Source: Aegilops tauschii subsp. strangulata (lineage: Eukaryota; Streptophyta; Magnoliopsida; Poales; Poaceae). From it: DNA of 64,000 bases. The DNA lies in assembly GCF_002575655.3 (NCBI RefSeq), contig NC_053037.3, forward strand, positions 444,819,793 to 444,883,792. The letters run 5' to 3'. Shown piece after piece: positions 1 to 11,837 of this stretch. Positions within the stretch are counted from its first letter, which is position 1, and each line of letters starts with the position of its first letter. The position numbers and the translations under genes are program-made. The notes beneath the pieces were generated by a model. The model saw nothing but the letters and a program-made list of their open reading frames with translations. It did not search any database and had not been told where the DNA came from.

Positions 1-1703
1 CCGTAGGTAAGAACGGTTCTTGCTAGAAACCCGTAGCACCCACGTAAAACTTGCAACAACAAAGTAGAGGACGTCTAACTTGTTTTTGCAGGGTATGTTG
101 TGATGTGATATGGTCAAGACATGATGTGATATACGTTATTGTATGCATGAGATGATCATGTTTTGTAAGTTATCAGGCAATCGGCAGGAGCCTTATGGTT
201 GTATCTTTATTGTATGAAATACAAACGACATGTAATTGCTTTACTTTATCGCTATGAGTTAGCAATAGTTGTAGAAGCAATAATTGTCGAGACGACCACG
301 ACAAAACAATGGAGATCAAGGTGTCGAGCCGGTGACGATGGAGATCATGACGATGCTTTGGAGATGGATATCAAAAGCACGAGATGATGATGGCCATATC
401 ATGTCACATATTTTGATTGCATGTGATGTTTATCTTTTATGCATCTTATTTTGCTTAGTACGACGGTAGCATTATAAGATGATCCCTTCACTAGATTTCA
501 AGGTATAAGTGTTCTCCCTGAGTATGCACCGTTGCGACAGTTCGTCGTGTTGAGACACCACGTGATGATCGGGTGTGATAGACTCTACGTTCACATACAA
601 CGGGTGCAAGACAGTTTTGCACATGCGGAATACTTGGGTTAAACTTAACGAGCCTAGCATGTACAAACACAGCCTCAGAACACTGGAGACGAAAGGTCGA
701 ACGTGAATCATATAGTAGATATGATCAACATAGAGATGTTGAAGACTAAGGCATAGCCTAGTGGCGGGAAGGGGCTGATGCCTTCCCACCCACCCAGGTT
801 CAAGGCATGGTACTTACAATTTGGGTTTGTTGCACCAATTATACTGTAGGGGGTTCCCTTCTAGTCTTTCTGTCAAAACAACATAGAGATGATCGGACAT
901 AGAACATAGAGATGTTCACCATTGATGACTACCCCATCTCACATGATGATCGGACATGGGTTAGTTGATTTGGATCACGTATCACTTAGATGACTTGAGG
1001 AATGTCTATTTAAGTGGGAGTTCTTAAGTAATTTGATTAATTGAACTTAATTTATCATGAACTTAGTCCTGATAGTATTTGCATATCTATGTTGTAGATC
1101 AATAGCTCGCGATATAGCTCCCTTATTTTTTGATATGTTCCTAGAGAAAAATAAGTTGAAAGATGATAGTAGCAATGATGCGGACTGGGTCCGTGATCTG
1201 AGGATTATCCTCATTGCTGCACAGAAGAATTATGTCCTTAATGCACCGCTAGGTGACAGACCTATTGCAGGAGCAGATGAAAACGTTATGAACGTCTGGC
1301 AAGCTCGGTATGATGACTACTTAATAGTTTAGTGCACCATGCTTTACGGCTTAGAACTGGGACTTCAAAAATGTTTTGAATGCCACAGAGCATATGAGAT
1401 GTTCCAAGAGCTGAAATTGGTATTTCAGACTCATGCCCGTGTCGAGAGGTATGAGACCTCTGACAAGTAATTTGCCTACAAGATGGAGCAGAATAGCTCA
1501 ACCAGTGAGCATGTGCTCAGAATGTCTGGGTACTACAATCTCTTGTATCAAGTGGGAGTTAATCTTCCAGATAAGATATCGATTGACAAAGTTCTCTAGT
1601 CACTATCACCAAGCTACTAGAACTTCGTGATGAACTATAATATGCAAGGGATGACGAAAATGATTCCCGAGCTCTTCGCGATGCTGAAATCAGCGAAGGT
1701 AGA
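1..1703 (+). mobile_element. Angela-type copia interior: 5' leader and gag, left part
   Basis: This is the untranslated leader and first part of gag of a Ty1-copia retrotransposon, forward strand. It aligns by eye, in reverse complement, with the interior of the full-length element at 49802-58316: the start here matches about 56300 and the segment at 472-789 matches about 55520-55830. The window therefore begins roughly 330 bp downstream of the primer-binding site, and the 5' LTR lies outside. The interior is cut at 1703 by a solo LTR and resumes at 3081. Family name Angela/BARE-like is recalled, not searched. Confidence 0.85.
1057..1703 (+). pseudogene. copia gag fragment, N-terminal part
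   Basis: Remnant of the gag (nucleocapsid precursor) of the copia element. An open stretch at 1057-1332 contains the copia gag pattern FLEKNKL, DADWVRDLRIIL, NYVLNAPLGD and VMNVWQARYDDY, then stops after DDYLIV. Later gag sequence continues in other frames, for example around 1390-1640, so the gene is broken by nonsense codons and frameshifts. The same region is degenerate in the reverse copy near 55140-55430. No intact particle protein can be made from it. Confidence 0.75.
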
Positions 1704-3075
1704 TGATAACCCACAAGTATAGGGGATCGTAATAGTTTTCGAGGATTCAACCCTTTTTATAGATTCGACACAAGGGGAGCCAAAGAATATTTGCAAGTAT
1801 TAGTAGCTGAGTTGTCAATTCAACCACACCTGGAGATTAATTATCTGCAGCAAAGTGATCAGTAGCAAAGTAATATGATAGTTTTGATAATAGTAGCAGC
1901 AGTGATAGTAACGGTAACAGTGATAGCAGTGATTTTGTAGCAAGTGCAACAGTAACGATAGCAGTAGTAACGTAGTAGAAACAATATAAGATAAATTCGT
2001 AGGCATTGGATCGGTGATTTGTTGGATGATATTCAGCATGTGATGGTCATAACCTAGGGCAATACGGCACTAGCTCCAGTTCATAAATATAATGTTGGCA
2101 TGTATTCCGTAAATAGCCATACATGCTTATGGAAAGAACTTGCATGACATCTTTTGTCCTACCCTCCCGTGGTAGCGAGGTCCATATTGGAAACTAAGGG
2201 ATATTAAGGCCTCCTTTTAATAGAGAACCAGAACAACGCATTAACACACGGTGAATACATGAACTCCTCAAACTACGGTCATCACTGGGAGTGGTCCCGA
2301 CTATTGTCACTCTGGGGTTGCCGGATCATAACACATAGTAGGTGGCTATAACTTGCAAGATCGGATCTAGAACATGGATATAATGGTGATAACATAAACG
2401 GTTCAGATCTGAAATCATGGCACCCGGGCCCAAAGTGACAAGCATTAAGCATGGCAAAGTCATAGCAACATCAATCTCAGAACATAATGGATACTAGGGA
2501 TCAAGCCCTAACAAAACTAACTCGATTACATGATGAATCTCATCCAACTCCTCACCGACCAGCGAGCCTACGAAGGAATTACTCACTCCCGGTGGGGAGC
2601 ATCATGGAATTGGCGATGGAGAAGGGTTGGTGATGACGAAGAATGAAGACCCCCCTCTCCGGAGCCCCAAACGGACTCCAGATCTGGCCTCCCGATGAAG
2701 AACAGGAGGTGACGGTGGCTCCTTCTCGTGGTACGCGATAATTCTTTCTCCCTAATTTTTTTCTGGAAAAATAGGATTTTATAGCGTCGGTTTCAGGGTC
2801 TGCGGGGACCAGGTGGGGACAACCCACCTGGGCACGCCTGGAGGGGGGGCCCCCTCCGGTAGTTCTTGGCTCCAGAAATTCTCTTTTATTGTATAAAAAA
2901 TCCTCGTAAAGTTTCGTTCCGTTTTGAGAACTTTTATTTCTGCACAAAAACAACACCATGATAGTTCTGCTGAAAACAATGTCAGTCGGGGGTTAGTTTC
3001 ATTCAAATCATGCAAATTAGAGTCCAAAACAAGAGGAAAAGCATTAGGAAAAGTAGATACGTTGGAGACGTATCA
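1704..3075 (-). mobile_element. gypsy solo LTR (Sabrina/WHAM-like), TSD GTAGA
   Basis: A 1372 bp solo LTR in reverse orientation. On the + strand it begins TGATAACCCACAAG and ends GAGACGTATCA, so the sense LTR runs TGATACGTC to GGGTTATCA. A perfect 5 bp target-site duplication GTAGA flanks it (1699-1703 and 3076-3080). It splits the copia gag between its N-terminal part and its zinc knuckle. No internal region remains, which is the usual product of unequal LTR recombination. The assignment to the Sabrina/WHAM group of Athila-like elements is from memory of the LTR ends. Confidence 0.9.
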
Positions 3076-3080
3076 GTAGA

Positions 3081-3760
3081 AATCAAGAAACAGCATCAAG
3101 TGTTGATGGTTAACAAGACCACTAGTTTCAAGAAAAAGGGCAAGGGAAGGAAAGGGAACTTGAAGAAGAATAGCAAGCAAGTTGCCACTCCCGTGAAAAA
3201 GCCCAAAGCTAGACCCCAAGCCTGAAACTGAGTGCTTCTACTGCGAAGGAAATGGTCACTGGAAGTGGAACTGCCCCAAATACTTGGCGGATAAGAAGGA
3301 TGGCAAAGTGAACAAAGATATATTTGATATACATGTTATTGATGTGTATTTTACTAGTGTTCGTAGTAACCCCTAGGTATTTGATACTGGTTCAATTGCT
3401 AAGATTAGTAACTCGAAACAGGAGTTGCAAAGACTAGTTAAAAGCGAGGTGACGATGTGTGTTGGAAATGATTCCAAGGTTGATATGGTCACCATCGCAC
3501 TCTCCCTCTACCTTCGGGATTAGTGTTGAACCTAAATAAATGTTATTTGGTGTTTGCATTGAGCATTAATATGATTAGATCGTGTTTATTGCAATATGTT
3601 TATTCATTTAAGTCAGAGAATAATTGTTGTTCTGTTTACATGAATAAAACCTTCTATGGTCATACACCAATGTGAATGGTTTATTGAATCTCGATCGTAG
3701 TGATACACATATTGATGCCAAAAGATGCAAAGTTGATAATGAGAGTGCAACATTGATGAA
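3081..3760 (+). pseudogene. copia gag zinc knuckle, protease start and pre-integrase remnant
   Basis: Continuation of the copia interior after the solo LTR. It contains a lysine-rich gag C-terminus (about 3100-3222), then in another frame a CCHC zinc knuckle CFYCEGNGHWKWNCPKY near 3233-3283. The knuckle is intact here, unlike in the reverse copy. A protease-like FDTGS follows near 3380, preceded by a stop. Further on, up to 3760, is GAG-pre-integrase sequence with the residues IDAKRCKVDNES. The element stops abruptly at 3760 where a Fatima LTR begins. Confidence 0.75.
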
Positions 3761-5267
3761 TGACGACCCACAAGTATACGGGATCAATTGTAGCTCTTTT
3801 CGATAAGTAAGAGTGTCGAACCCAACAAGGAGCAGAAGGAACTGGCAAGTGGTTTTCAGCAAGGTAATGTCTGCAAGTGCTGAAATTATAAGTTGTAGAG
3901 TAGTTTGATAGCAAGATAATTTGTAATGAGCAAGTTACGATAGTAGTAACAAAAGTACAGCAAGGTGGCCCAATCCTTTTGAGGCAAAGGACAGGCCAAA
4001 ATGGTCTCTTATGATAAGCAAAGCGTTCTTGAGGGTACACGGGAATTTCATCTAGTCACTTTCATCATGTTGGTTTCATTTGTGTTCGGTACTTTCATAA
4101 TTTGATATGTGGGTGGACCGGTGCTTAGGTGTTGTTCTTTCTTGAAAAAACCTTCTACTTATGATTAAACCTCCCGCAAGCATCCGCAACTACGAGAAAA
4201 GTATTAAGAATAAATTCTAACCATAGCATTAAACTTTTGGATCCAATCAGTCCCTTACGGAATAGTGCATAAACTGGGGTTTAAGCTTCGGTCACTCTCG
4301 CAACCCATCATCTAATTGCTACTCCACAATGCATTCCCTTAGGCCCAAATATGGTGAAGTGTCATGTAGTCGACGTTCACATGACACCACTAAGGGAATC
4401 ACAACATACATACTATCAAAATATCGAACACATATCAAGTTCACATGATTACTTGCAACATGATTTTTCCCGTGACCTCAAGAACAAAAGTAACTACTCA
4501 CAAATGATAAACATGCTCATGATCAGAGGAGTATTAAATAGCATATTGGATCTGAACATATAATCTTCCACCAAATAAACCATATAGTAATCAACTACAA
4601 GATGTAATCAACACTATTAGCCACCCACATGCACCAATCTATAGTTCGGGTAACAAGATTGAACACAAGAGATGAACTAGGGTTTCAGATGATTTGTTGA
4701 TGGAGATTTCCCTCCCCAAGATGGAGAGTTGTTGGTGATGATGATGACGATGACTTCCCTCTCCGGGACGGAAGTTCCCCCGGCAGAATCGCTCCGCCGG
4801 AGGGCAAAAGTGATCCTGCCCAAGTTCCGCCTCGAGGCGGCGGCGCTCCGTCCCGAAAGTTCTCCTCTTATTTTTTTTTTCTAGGTCAAAATGACCTATA
4901 TACCAGAAGATGGGCACTGGAGGTGGGCCTGGGTGAGGACAACCCACCAGCGCGCGCCTGGGCTCCCTGGCGCGCCCAGGTGGGTTGTGCCCACTTGGTG
5001 GGCCCCCTCTGGTAGTTATTTGCTCCAATAATTCTCAAATGTTCAATAAAAATCATCATGAAGTTTCAGCTCATTTGGAGTTGTGCAGAATAGGTAGCCT
5101 GACGTAGCCTTTTCACGTCCAGATTTCCAGCTGTCGAAATTCTCCCTCTTGGTGTATACCTTGCATATTATGAGAGAAAAGGCATTAGAATTACTCCAAA
5201 AAGCATTATTATGGATAAAAACATTACAAATAACAGTAAGAAAATATGATGCAAAATGGACGTATCA
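3761..5267 (-). repeat. Fatima copy A 3' LTR
   Basis: About 1507 bp, reverse orientation. The + strand starts TGACGACCCACAAG and ends TGGACGTATCA. It matches, in reverse complement, the 1519 bp LTR of copy B at 27773-29291 over its whole length. It contains the shared leader motifs (the CGGCAGCTGG-type segment near 5125 and the direct TATATACC box near 4890). The polypurine tract that should abut it is weakened here: the sense strand reads AGCTTCAGGGAGT just before TGATACG, against AGCTTGGGGGAGT in copy B. Confidence 0.88.
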
Positions 5268-6866
5268 ACTCCCTGAAGCTTAGACCTCGCTTGTCCTCAA
5301 GCGAAAACCAAAACCGAAAAACATGTCCACATGCTTTGAGAGAGAGGTGTCGATAAAAACAAAATACGGGCATAGAAGCATCATGTTGATTATTATAACA
5401 GCAACAAAATTAAACATAAGACTTTTATCATAGAACTTTTATCATATACTTCTCATGAATAAGTAACGATTCATCACACAATTCAAGTATAAAGCAAAAA
5501 CTCTATTAAAAACCAACAAACTATGTTCTCAGTCAACTTTGCAACTACAATTCATCATCTTTTCAGGAAGGGTCACGTATCGGAACCTTTAGGCAAGTCC
5601 ACATACTCAACCATCATATAGTCTTCTATGATTTCTAACACTCACCGCGTACACATGAGCAAAACGTTTCAACCGGACACATAGAAAGATAGGGGCTTAT
5701 AGTTTCGCCTCCCAACGTACTCACCTCAAGGGTGATGTCAATAATAATAACTCATGCTATCTATATTCAGCTGGACATATGTGCCTAGATCTTTCCTCAC
5801 CACATGATGCTTGCCAAAGGAGAAAAATAAAAAAGGAATAGAAGGATAACTTTGACTTTTTGCATAAATGTAAGTACATAAAAGTAAAAGATACATCCTT
5901 CGCAGAGGGAAGCTGAGGTTGCCATGCACTTATTTGTTTGTATGCTCAACCCCTTAGTGCAAAAGAACGTCACGTTACATTGCCCCTTGTGATAGCGACC
6001 TTTATTATGCAGTCTGTCGCTTTTATTCTTCACCATCACAAGTTCGTGCAACGCTCAACTTTCTCTTACACTAAATGATCTCACACATTTAGAAGCAATT
6101 TTTATTGCCCTTTTTGCACCGATGACAACTTACTTGACGAATCTTGCTCAATCCCTAGGTAGGTATGGTGGACACTTGAAAATAAGATTTGGGTTTAAGG
6201 GTTTTTGCATGCACAAGTAGTATCTCTACTTAGTGCGGAATTTTTAGCTAGCAAAGATAGGGGCAAGCACCACATGTTGAAGGATCTATGACAATATGAC
6301 TTCTATGTGAATATAAACAAACATAAACCATTAAGTTGTCTTCCTTGTCCAACATCAACAATTTTGGCATATAATATTTGATGAGGGCTCACAATCACAA
6401 AAGATTTCTAGGATAGTATATCTATATGTGAATCTTCTCTTCCCTTATTAATTCTTTCATGATTTGCATCATTGACTAATGCTATGTTTGTCAATCTCTA
6501 ATAAAAATTTCTACTTATACTTTTCCTTATGTGGTGTCATCACCTACCATAGGATTAGTATATGATCTTTTCATTATTTCTTTATTTCCTTTCTCTTTTT
6601 CTTTCTTATTTCTTTTCTTTAATTGCAACATGAAAGTAAAGAAAGCAAAAACTCAAACTAAACTTTATTATATAACTTGCACACGATTACAAGGATATAT
6701 CACTAAGCAAACTCTCAAGGAAGAAAGGATCGAACTAAACTTTTATTCATCTAAAGCAAAAAGATCGAACTAAAATAAGTAAAAGCAAAAAATAGTGGGA
6801 TGATACGATACCGGGGCACCTCCCCCAAGCTTGGCGGAAGCCAAGGGGAGTGCCCATACCTGATAC
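5268..6866 (-). other. Fatima copy A 3' non-coding region
   Basis: About 1.6 kb between the accessory ORF and the 3' LTR. No reading frame of note is seen on either strand. It is AT-rich, with A- or T-rich runs at 6580-6620 and 6660-6780. It corresponds in reverse complement to 26170-27772 of copy B, so the long non-coding 3' segment is a conserved trait of the family. Confidence 0.7.
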
Positions 6867-7289
6867 TCAATTCTCCTTTGGTGGTGAAGAAGATGATGTT
6901 GGAGATGGTGAAAATTGTACCTTCAACTTTTTCATATTGTGGTTGAGGAGAGCAATTTCCTCCTTTAAATCATCGACCTCCAACTCCATCTTCAAGATCT
7001 TGTCACATAAATCCCCTTTGCTTTTCTGCCGAAAACGAGAAGGAATAGATTGAGTTTTAGACCGATTAACTCTCTTAGGGAGACTTGACTTCTTGAACTC
7101 CACGTGCATATCCCCAGGTTGAGGTAGAGGAACATCCTCCTCCTCCGAGCTTGAATCATCGATCCTCATCAAGTGAGCATCCTCCTCATCATCCGTAATT
7201 CGACCATAAGGAGATAGGTCCCCATAGGTCTTTGGGTCAGCAATGAGATGTGAGACATAGCTCTTTCCGTCGGAGTCTTGGGACGACAT
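6867..7289 (-). CDS. Fatima accessory ORF downstream of pol, copy A (140 aa)
   Basis: A 140-codon ORF between pol and the 3' LTR, the position where Athila-group elements keep an extra (env-like) frame. The start chosen is the ATG at 7289, giving MSSQDSDGKS; upstream in-frame sequence is leader. It has an acidic stretch (EEDAHLMRIDD, SSSEEED), a basic middle (KKSSLPKRVNRSK), a predicted coiled coil at about residues 95-125 (KILKMELEVDDLKEEIALL), and a tail ending SSSSPPKEN. No signal peptide or membrane helix is seen, so a classical envelope role is unlikely. Copy B has a counterpart with the same start MSS, an acidic block and the same tail but very different sequence between. Function unknown. 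Confidence 0.55.
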   Translation of the reverse strand: MSSQDSDGKSYVSHLIADPKTYGDLSPYGRITDDEEDAHLMRIDDSSSEEEDVPLPQPGDMHVEFKKSSLPKRVNRSKTQSIPSRFRQKSKGDLCDKILKMELEVDDLKEEIALLNHNMKKLKVQFSPSPTSSSSPPKEN

Positions 7290-7719
7290 ATTTTCAAAAT
7301 TGCACAGAAAACAGCAATAAAAGAGAACAGAGGATTTCTTCACGATACGGTGATTAACAGGTTCGGGAAGTATATATAGATTTTTTATCTTGGAGGACAA
7401 GCATACAGAAGAAAAAGGAGTCCGGAAGGTGTCCCAGGTGGGCAGAACCCTGCCTGGCGCGCCCTGGTGTCTTGTGCCCACCAGGGTACGCTTCCTGGAA
7501 GTTTCTTTATTTCCTAAATTTTTAAATATTCCAAAACTGATAAAAAAATATTTTTGCGGATTTTTCGGAGTCCGTTTACTTACCGTATCACGTACCTCCT
7601 TATTTTCACGATTCTGGAGTGTTCCGGAAGGACTCTTTTATGTGTTCTTCCGGTGTCAAAGTTTGGATAACATTACTTTCAACATTAATGGGCGTACCTG
7701 AGATATAATGTTTTATTCG

Positions 7720-8433
7720 TTACCCATTGACAACCTTCGGGTTAGTACCTTCGGAATTATTTATTTTGATGGCTCCAGACCGATAAACCTCCTCGATGAC
7801 ATATGGGCCTTCCCATTTTGAGAGGAGTTTTCCTGCAAAGAATCTGAAACGAGAGTTGTACAAAATAACATATTCTCCCACTTTAAACTCACGCTTTTGG
7901 ATTCTTTTGTCATGCCATCTTTTAACTTTTTCTTTGAATAATTTTGCATTTTCATAAGCTTGGGTTCTCCATTCATCTAGTGAGCTAATATCAAATTTGA
8001 AATCGTAATTGAGTTCTTTGATTGCCCAATATGATTTATGTTCTAACTCAAGAGGCAAATGACAAGCTTTTCCATAAACCATCTTATAAGGAGACATACC
8101 CATAGGATTTTTATATGTTGTTCTATAAGCCGAAAGTGCATTATCTAATTTCTTAGACCAATTCTTCCTGGACCTATTGACAGTCTTTTGCAAAATTAAT
8201 TTTATTTCTCTATTGCTAAGTTCAACTTGACCACTAGACTAAGGATGATATGGTGATGCAATTCTATGGTTAACATCATACTTGGCAAGCATTTTACGGA
8301 AAAGCACCATGAATGAAGTGTGAACCACCATCAGTCATTAAATATCTAGGGACTCCAAACCTTGGGAAAATAACTTCCTTAAGCATTTAATAGAGGTGTT
8401 GTGATCAGCACTACTGGTTGTAGCTTCTACCCA
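7720..8433 (-). pseudogene. Fatima copy A integrase core end and C-terminal domain
   Basis: Distal part of the integrase after the LINE insertion. The core segment (about 8433-8200) carries frameshifts and a stop near 8240 in the GQVE-type region. The open part at 8193-7720 reads NRSRKNWSKKLDNALSAYRTTYKN, then YGKACHLPLELEHK, then the GPY/F-like module KWEGPYVIEEVYRSGAIKI, which is the gypsy integrase C-terminus. It ends at a stop after NPKVVNG, whereas copy B continues with QRIKHY. Not functional. Confidence 0.8.
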
Positions 8434-9455
8434 TTTTTTTGAATATTTACTGTGAGGCAAAGCCCCACAGCCCTTTATTAAAGAAAGCAGAACTGTACAA
8501 ACAAACAGACTATACAAGGACAAAAGGAAAAGAGTCTACCTATGGCTAAACAACTCTACCTGCTTTACAACAAAGAAGCAACCCAAGCCAAGAGTTTTGG
8601 TTTTGTACAATCCTTCACCCTATGAGCAAGCAAAGAGATATCATGGATGAATTTACACTTCCAAGCACTGAAAGTAGCTCTCTCAGCTCTGAAGGTTCTG
8701 CTATTTCTCAAAATCCAAATATTCCATGCTGCTATGAGCATAACTTGAACGAAGAAAGGGTGCGTGAAGCTGGACCTAGCATGCAGGATACATTGCAGAA
8801 TATCTGAGCCTCCAGACCAATCAATGCCCAAGTAGCTCCAGACTCTACAGCTGAAGGTGTAGTTAAAAAACAGATGGATTCTATCCTCATACGCCAGCTC
8901 ACTGCAAATGAGGCATAGATTGTCATCCTGATTTGAGCGCCAGTGTCTCCTAACCAGCATATCCTTGGTGTTAAGTCTGTCAAAGAATAATAGCCAGCCG
9001 AACACCTTGATCTTCATGGTGCACTTACTCTGCCATAGCCATTTGCAAGGTTGTATTGTAGGTAGGTGTGAGTGCATGATCATGTAAAAACTTTTGGCAG
9101 TATATCCTCCTGATTGACCAGGCCATATCCAAACATCAGGTATAGTGGGGTCTCTGTCTAACTGCATGATCCAACCTTCCAGCATGTGTAACTCAGCAGC
9201 AGCCTCATGAGAAAGAGGCAAATAAAACATAGAGTAAAGATCCGGGGAGTGAAGAAATTCCCGCACAGAGATCCTGTCATTATTGACAAAAGAAAACAAC
9301 CTTGGCAATCTCCAACATAGGGGTCTAGCAAAGCCCCCAATGTGCCAAGAGTCTGTCCAGAACAGAGTAGAATCACCCATGTTGATATGAGCTGAGGCTA
9401 TAGCAGTGTAAGCCTCATGCAGCTTCAGAACATCCCTCCACCAGAAAGATCCAGT
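8434..9455 (-). mobile_element. 5'-truncated LINE inserted in Fatima A integrase
   Basis: About 1022 bp of a plant LINE, same strand as Fatima A. It keeps only the C-terminal part of ORF2: FWWRDVLKLHEAY, then FWTDSWHIGGFARPL, and a reverse-transcriptase-type zinc-binding module with CLIC and a later SCRVW. One expected zinc ligand is Tyr (FFNYTF). A stop is followed by about 125 bp of 3' UTR with an AATAAA signal (complement of 8474-8479) and a short A7 tail at 8434-8440. Compared with copy B about 41 bp of integrase sequence is missing at the insertion, and no target-site duplication is visible. Confidence 0.85.
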
Positions 9456-9971
9456 ATTAGAGGAAGGAAAAGGTCCCATGTAATCAAATCCCCAAACATC
9501 AAATGGTTCAACAGCAAGTGAATAATTCAATGGCATTTCTTTATGCTTACCGATCTTACCTATCCTTTGACATTCATCACAAGATAAGACGAACTTACGG
9601 GCATCCTTGAAGAGAGTAGGCCAATAAAATCCAGACTGCAGTACCTTGTGAGAAGTTCTATCTCCAGCATGATGCCCTCCATAAGCTTCGGAGTGACATT
9701 TCCATAGGATTTGTCCCTGTTCATGCTCAGGTACACAACGTCTAATAATACCATCTACTCCTTCTTTAGAAAGATGTGGGTCATCCCAAAAGTAGTGTCT
9801 TAAATCATAGAAGAATTTTTTCTTTTGTTGGTACGTAAAGCTAGGTGGTAAATATTTAGCAGCAATGTAATTAGCATAATCAGCATACCATGGAGTATTG
9901 TGAGCAACATTTATTGCAGCTAACTGCTCATCAGGAAAACTATCATCAATAGGTAGTGGGTCATCAAGCAC
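8565..9971 (-). pseudogene. chimeric ORF: Fatima integrase zinc domain fused to LINE zf-RVT
   Basis: A 468-codon open frame made by the LINE insertion. Residues 1-172 are Fatima: the H2C2 integrase zinc domain (HSEAYGGHHAGDRTSHKVL, CDECQRIGKI) and the start of the integrase core (FDVWGFDYMGPFPSSN). Residues 173-468 are LINE ORF2 C-terminus ending at the LINE stop. The join at 9455/9456 happens to be in frame. There is no ATG at the start: the frame is continuous with RT/RNase H upstream except for one TAA at 9972-9974, where copy B has GAA. Catalytic integrase residues after the first Asp are lost. It is a fusion at sequence level; nothing shows that it is expressed. Confidence 0.8.
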
Positions 9972-9974
9972 ATT

Positions 9975-11159
9975 TTAAATCCTAGATAAATTATCAGCTA
10001 CTGTGTTCTCAGCTCCTTTTCTATCAATGATATGTAAATCAAATTCTTGTAATAAGAGAACCCATCGAATAAGTCTAGGTTTAGCATCTTTCTTTTCCAT
10101 AAGATATTTAATAGCAGCATGGTCTGTGTGAACAGTTACTTTGGAATCGACAATATAAGGTCTAAATATATCACAAGCAAACACAACTGCTAAGAATTCT
10201 TTTTCAGTAGTAGCATAATTTCTTTGAGCACTGTCTAGAGTTTTACTAGCATAATGAATAACATTCTTTTTCTTATCAACTCTTTGTCCTAGAACAGCAC
10301 CAACAACATAGTCACTAGCATCACACATAATTTCAAAAGGCAAGTTCCAATCAGGTGGTTGAACAATAGGTGCAGAAATTAAGGCTTTCTTGAGTGTTTC
10401 AAAGGCTTCTAGACAATCATCATCAAAAACAAAAGGAATATCCTTTTGCAAGAGACTAGTAAGAGGCCTAGAAATTTTAGAAAAGTCTTTGATAAATCTC
10501 CTATAGAAACCAGCATGACCTAAGAAACTACGAATACCTTTTATATCTTTAGGACATGGCATTTTCTCAATTGCATCAACCTTAGCTTTGTCCACTTCAA
10601 TACCTCTATCGGAAATTTTATGACCCAAGACAATGCCTTCATTAACCATAAAGTGGCACTTCTCCCAATTCAAGACAAGATTTGTTTGTTCACATCTCTG
10701 CAAAACTTCATCAGGATTGCTTAAACAATCATCAAAAGACTTCCCATAAACAGAAAAGTCATCCATGAAAACCTCAACAATCTTTTCACAAAAGTCAGAG
10801 AATATAGCAGTCATACATCTTTGAAAGGTAGTAGGTGCATTACATAAACCAAAAGGCATACGTCTATAAGCATAGGTTCCAAAGCGACAAGTAAAAGTGG
10901 TCTTTTCTTGATCAGGTTGAGAAACAGGTATATGTGAAAAACCAGAATATCCATCAAGGAAGCAAAAATGTGTGTGCTTAGATAATCTTTCAAGCATTTG
11001 ATCAATAAAAGGAAGAGGGTAATGATATTTTCTAGTTGCTTTGTTTAATTTTCTAAAATCAATTACCATTCTGTAGCCGATAGCCTGTAACAATTCTTTG
11101 TGGAATAAGTTCATTCTTATCATTAGGAACAACAGTAATACCTCCTTTCTTAGTGACAT
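9975..11159 (-). pseudogene. Fatima copy A reverse transcriptase and RNase H
   Basis: Gypsy RT and RNase H in one long open frame of 394 codons. RT motifs are [46 protein letters not shown] and the catalytic box [10 protein letters not shown]. The connection then has [18 protein letters not shown]. RNase H shows [29 protein letters not shown] and TDHAAIKYL. The frame ends at a single TAA, after which integrase follows in the same frame. The upstream RT start is out of frame (see 11202-11510), so no complete polyprotein is possible. Confidence 0.85.
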
Positions 11160-11201
11160 AATGAACAGGACTTACCCATCTACTATCAGTTATAGGATGG
11201 A

Positions 11202-11837
11202 TTATACCTGCTTCCAGAATAATATTTCTGTTCTTACTACTTCTTTCATCTTCGAGTTTAACCGACGTTGGTGATCAACAACGGGTTTACCATCAGGTTC
11301 CATATTAATTTTGTGCTGACATAGAGTGGGACTAATGCCCTTTAAATCATCAAGAGTATATCCAATAGCAGCTCGGTGCTTCCTTAGAACTTTCAATAAT
11401 CTTTCTTCTTCATGTTCTGAAAGGTTAGCACTAATAATAACAGGATATATCTTATTTTCATCAAGATAAGCATATTTCAAAGTGTCTGGCAATTGTTTTA
11501 ATTCAAACACAGGATCACCTTTAGGTGGAGGAGGACCTCCTAGAGTTTTAATAGGCTAATTGTGTTTAAGCAGAGGACGTTGTTCAAAGAAAAATTTATC
11601 TATTTTATTTCTTTCATGCATATGTAAATCATTTTCATGGTCTAGCAAATATTGTTCTAAGGGATCAGTAGGTGGTACAGCAATAGAAGCAAGAACAATT
11701 AATTCATCCTTACTAGGCAATTCTTTTTCATGAAGCTTTCTACTAAACTTGGAAAAATTAAACTCATGAGACTCATCACCAAAACTAACACCGATAGTTT
11801 GCTTCTCACAATCTATTCTAGCACTAACGGTGTTCAA
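11202..11837 (-). pseudogene. Fatima copy A protease-RT linker and RT N-terminus, frameshifted
   Basis: Two short open pieces on the reverse strand. 11837-11556 gives NTVSARIDCEKQTIG to RPLLKHN and ends in a stop where copy B continues. 11510-11202 gives FELKQLPDTLKYAYLD, then EERLLKVLRKHRAAIGYTLDDLKGI and MKEVVRTEI before frame loss. Copy B shows both as one continuous frame. They mark the region between the protease and the RT fingers of an Athila-type pol. Confidence 0.75.
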
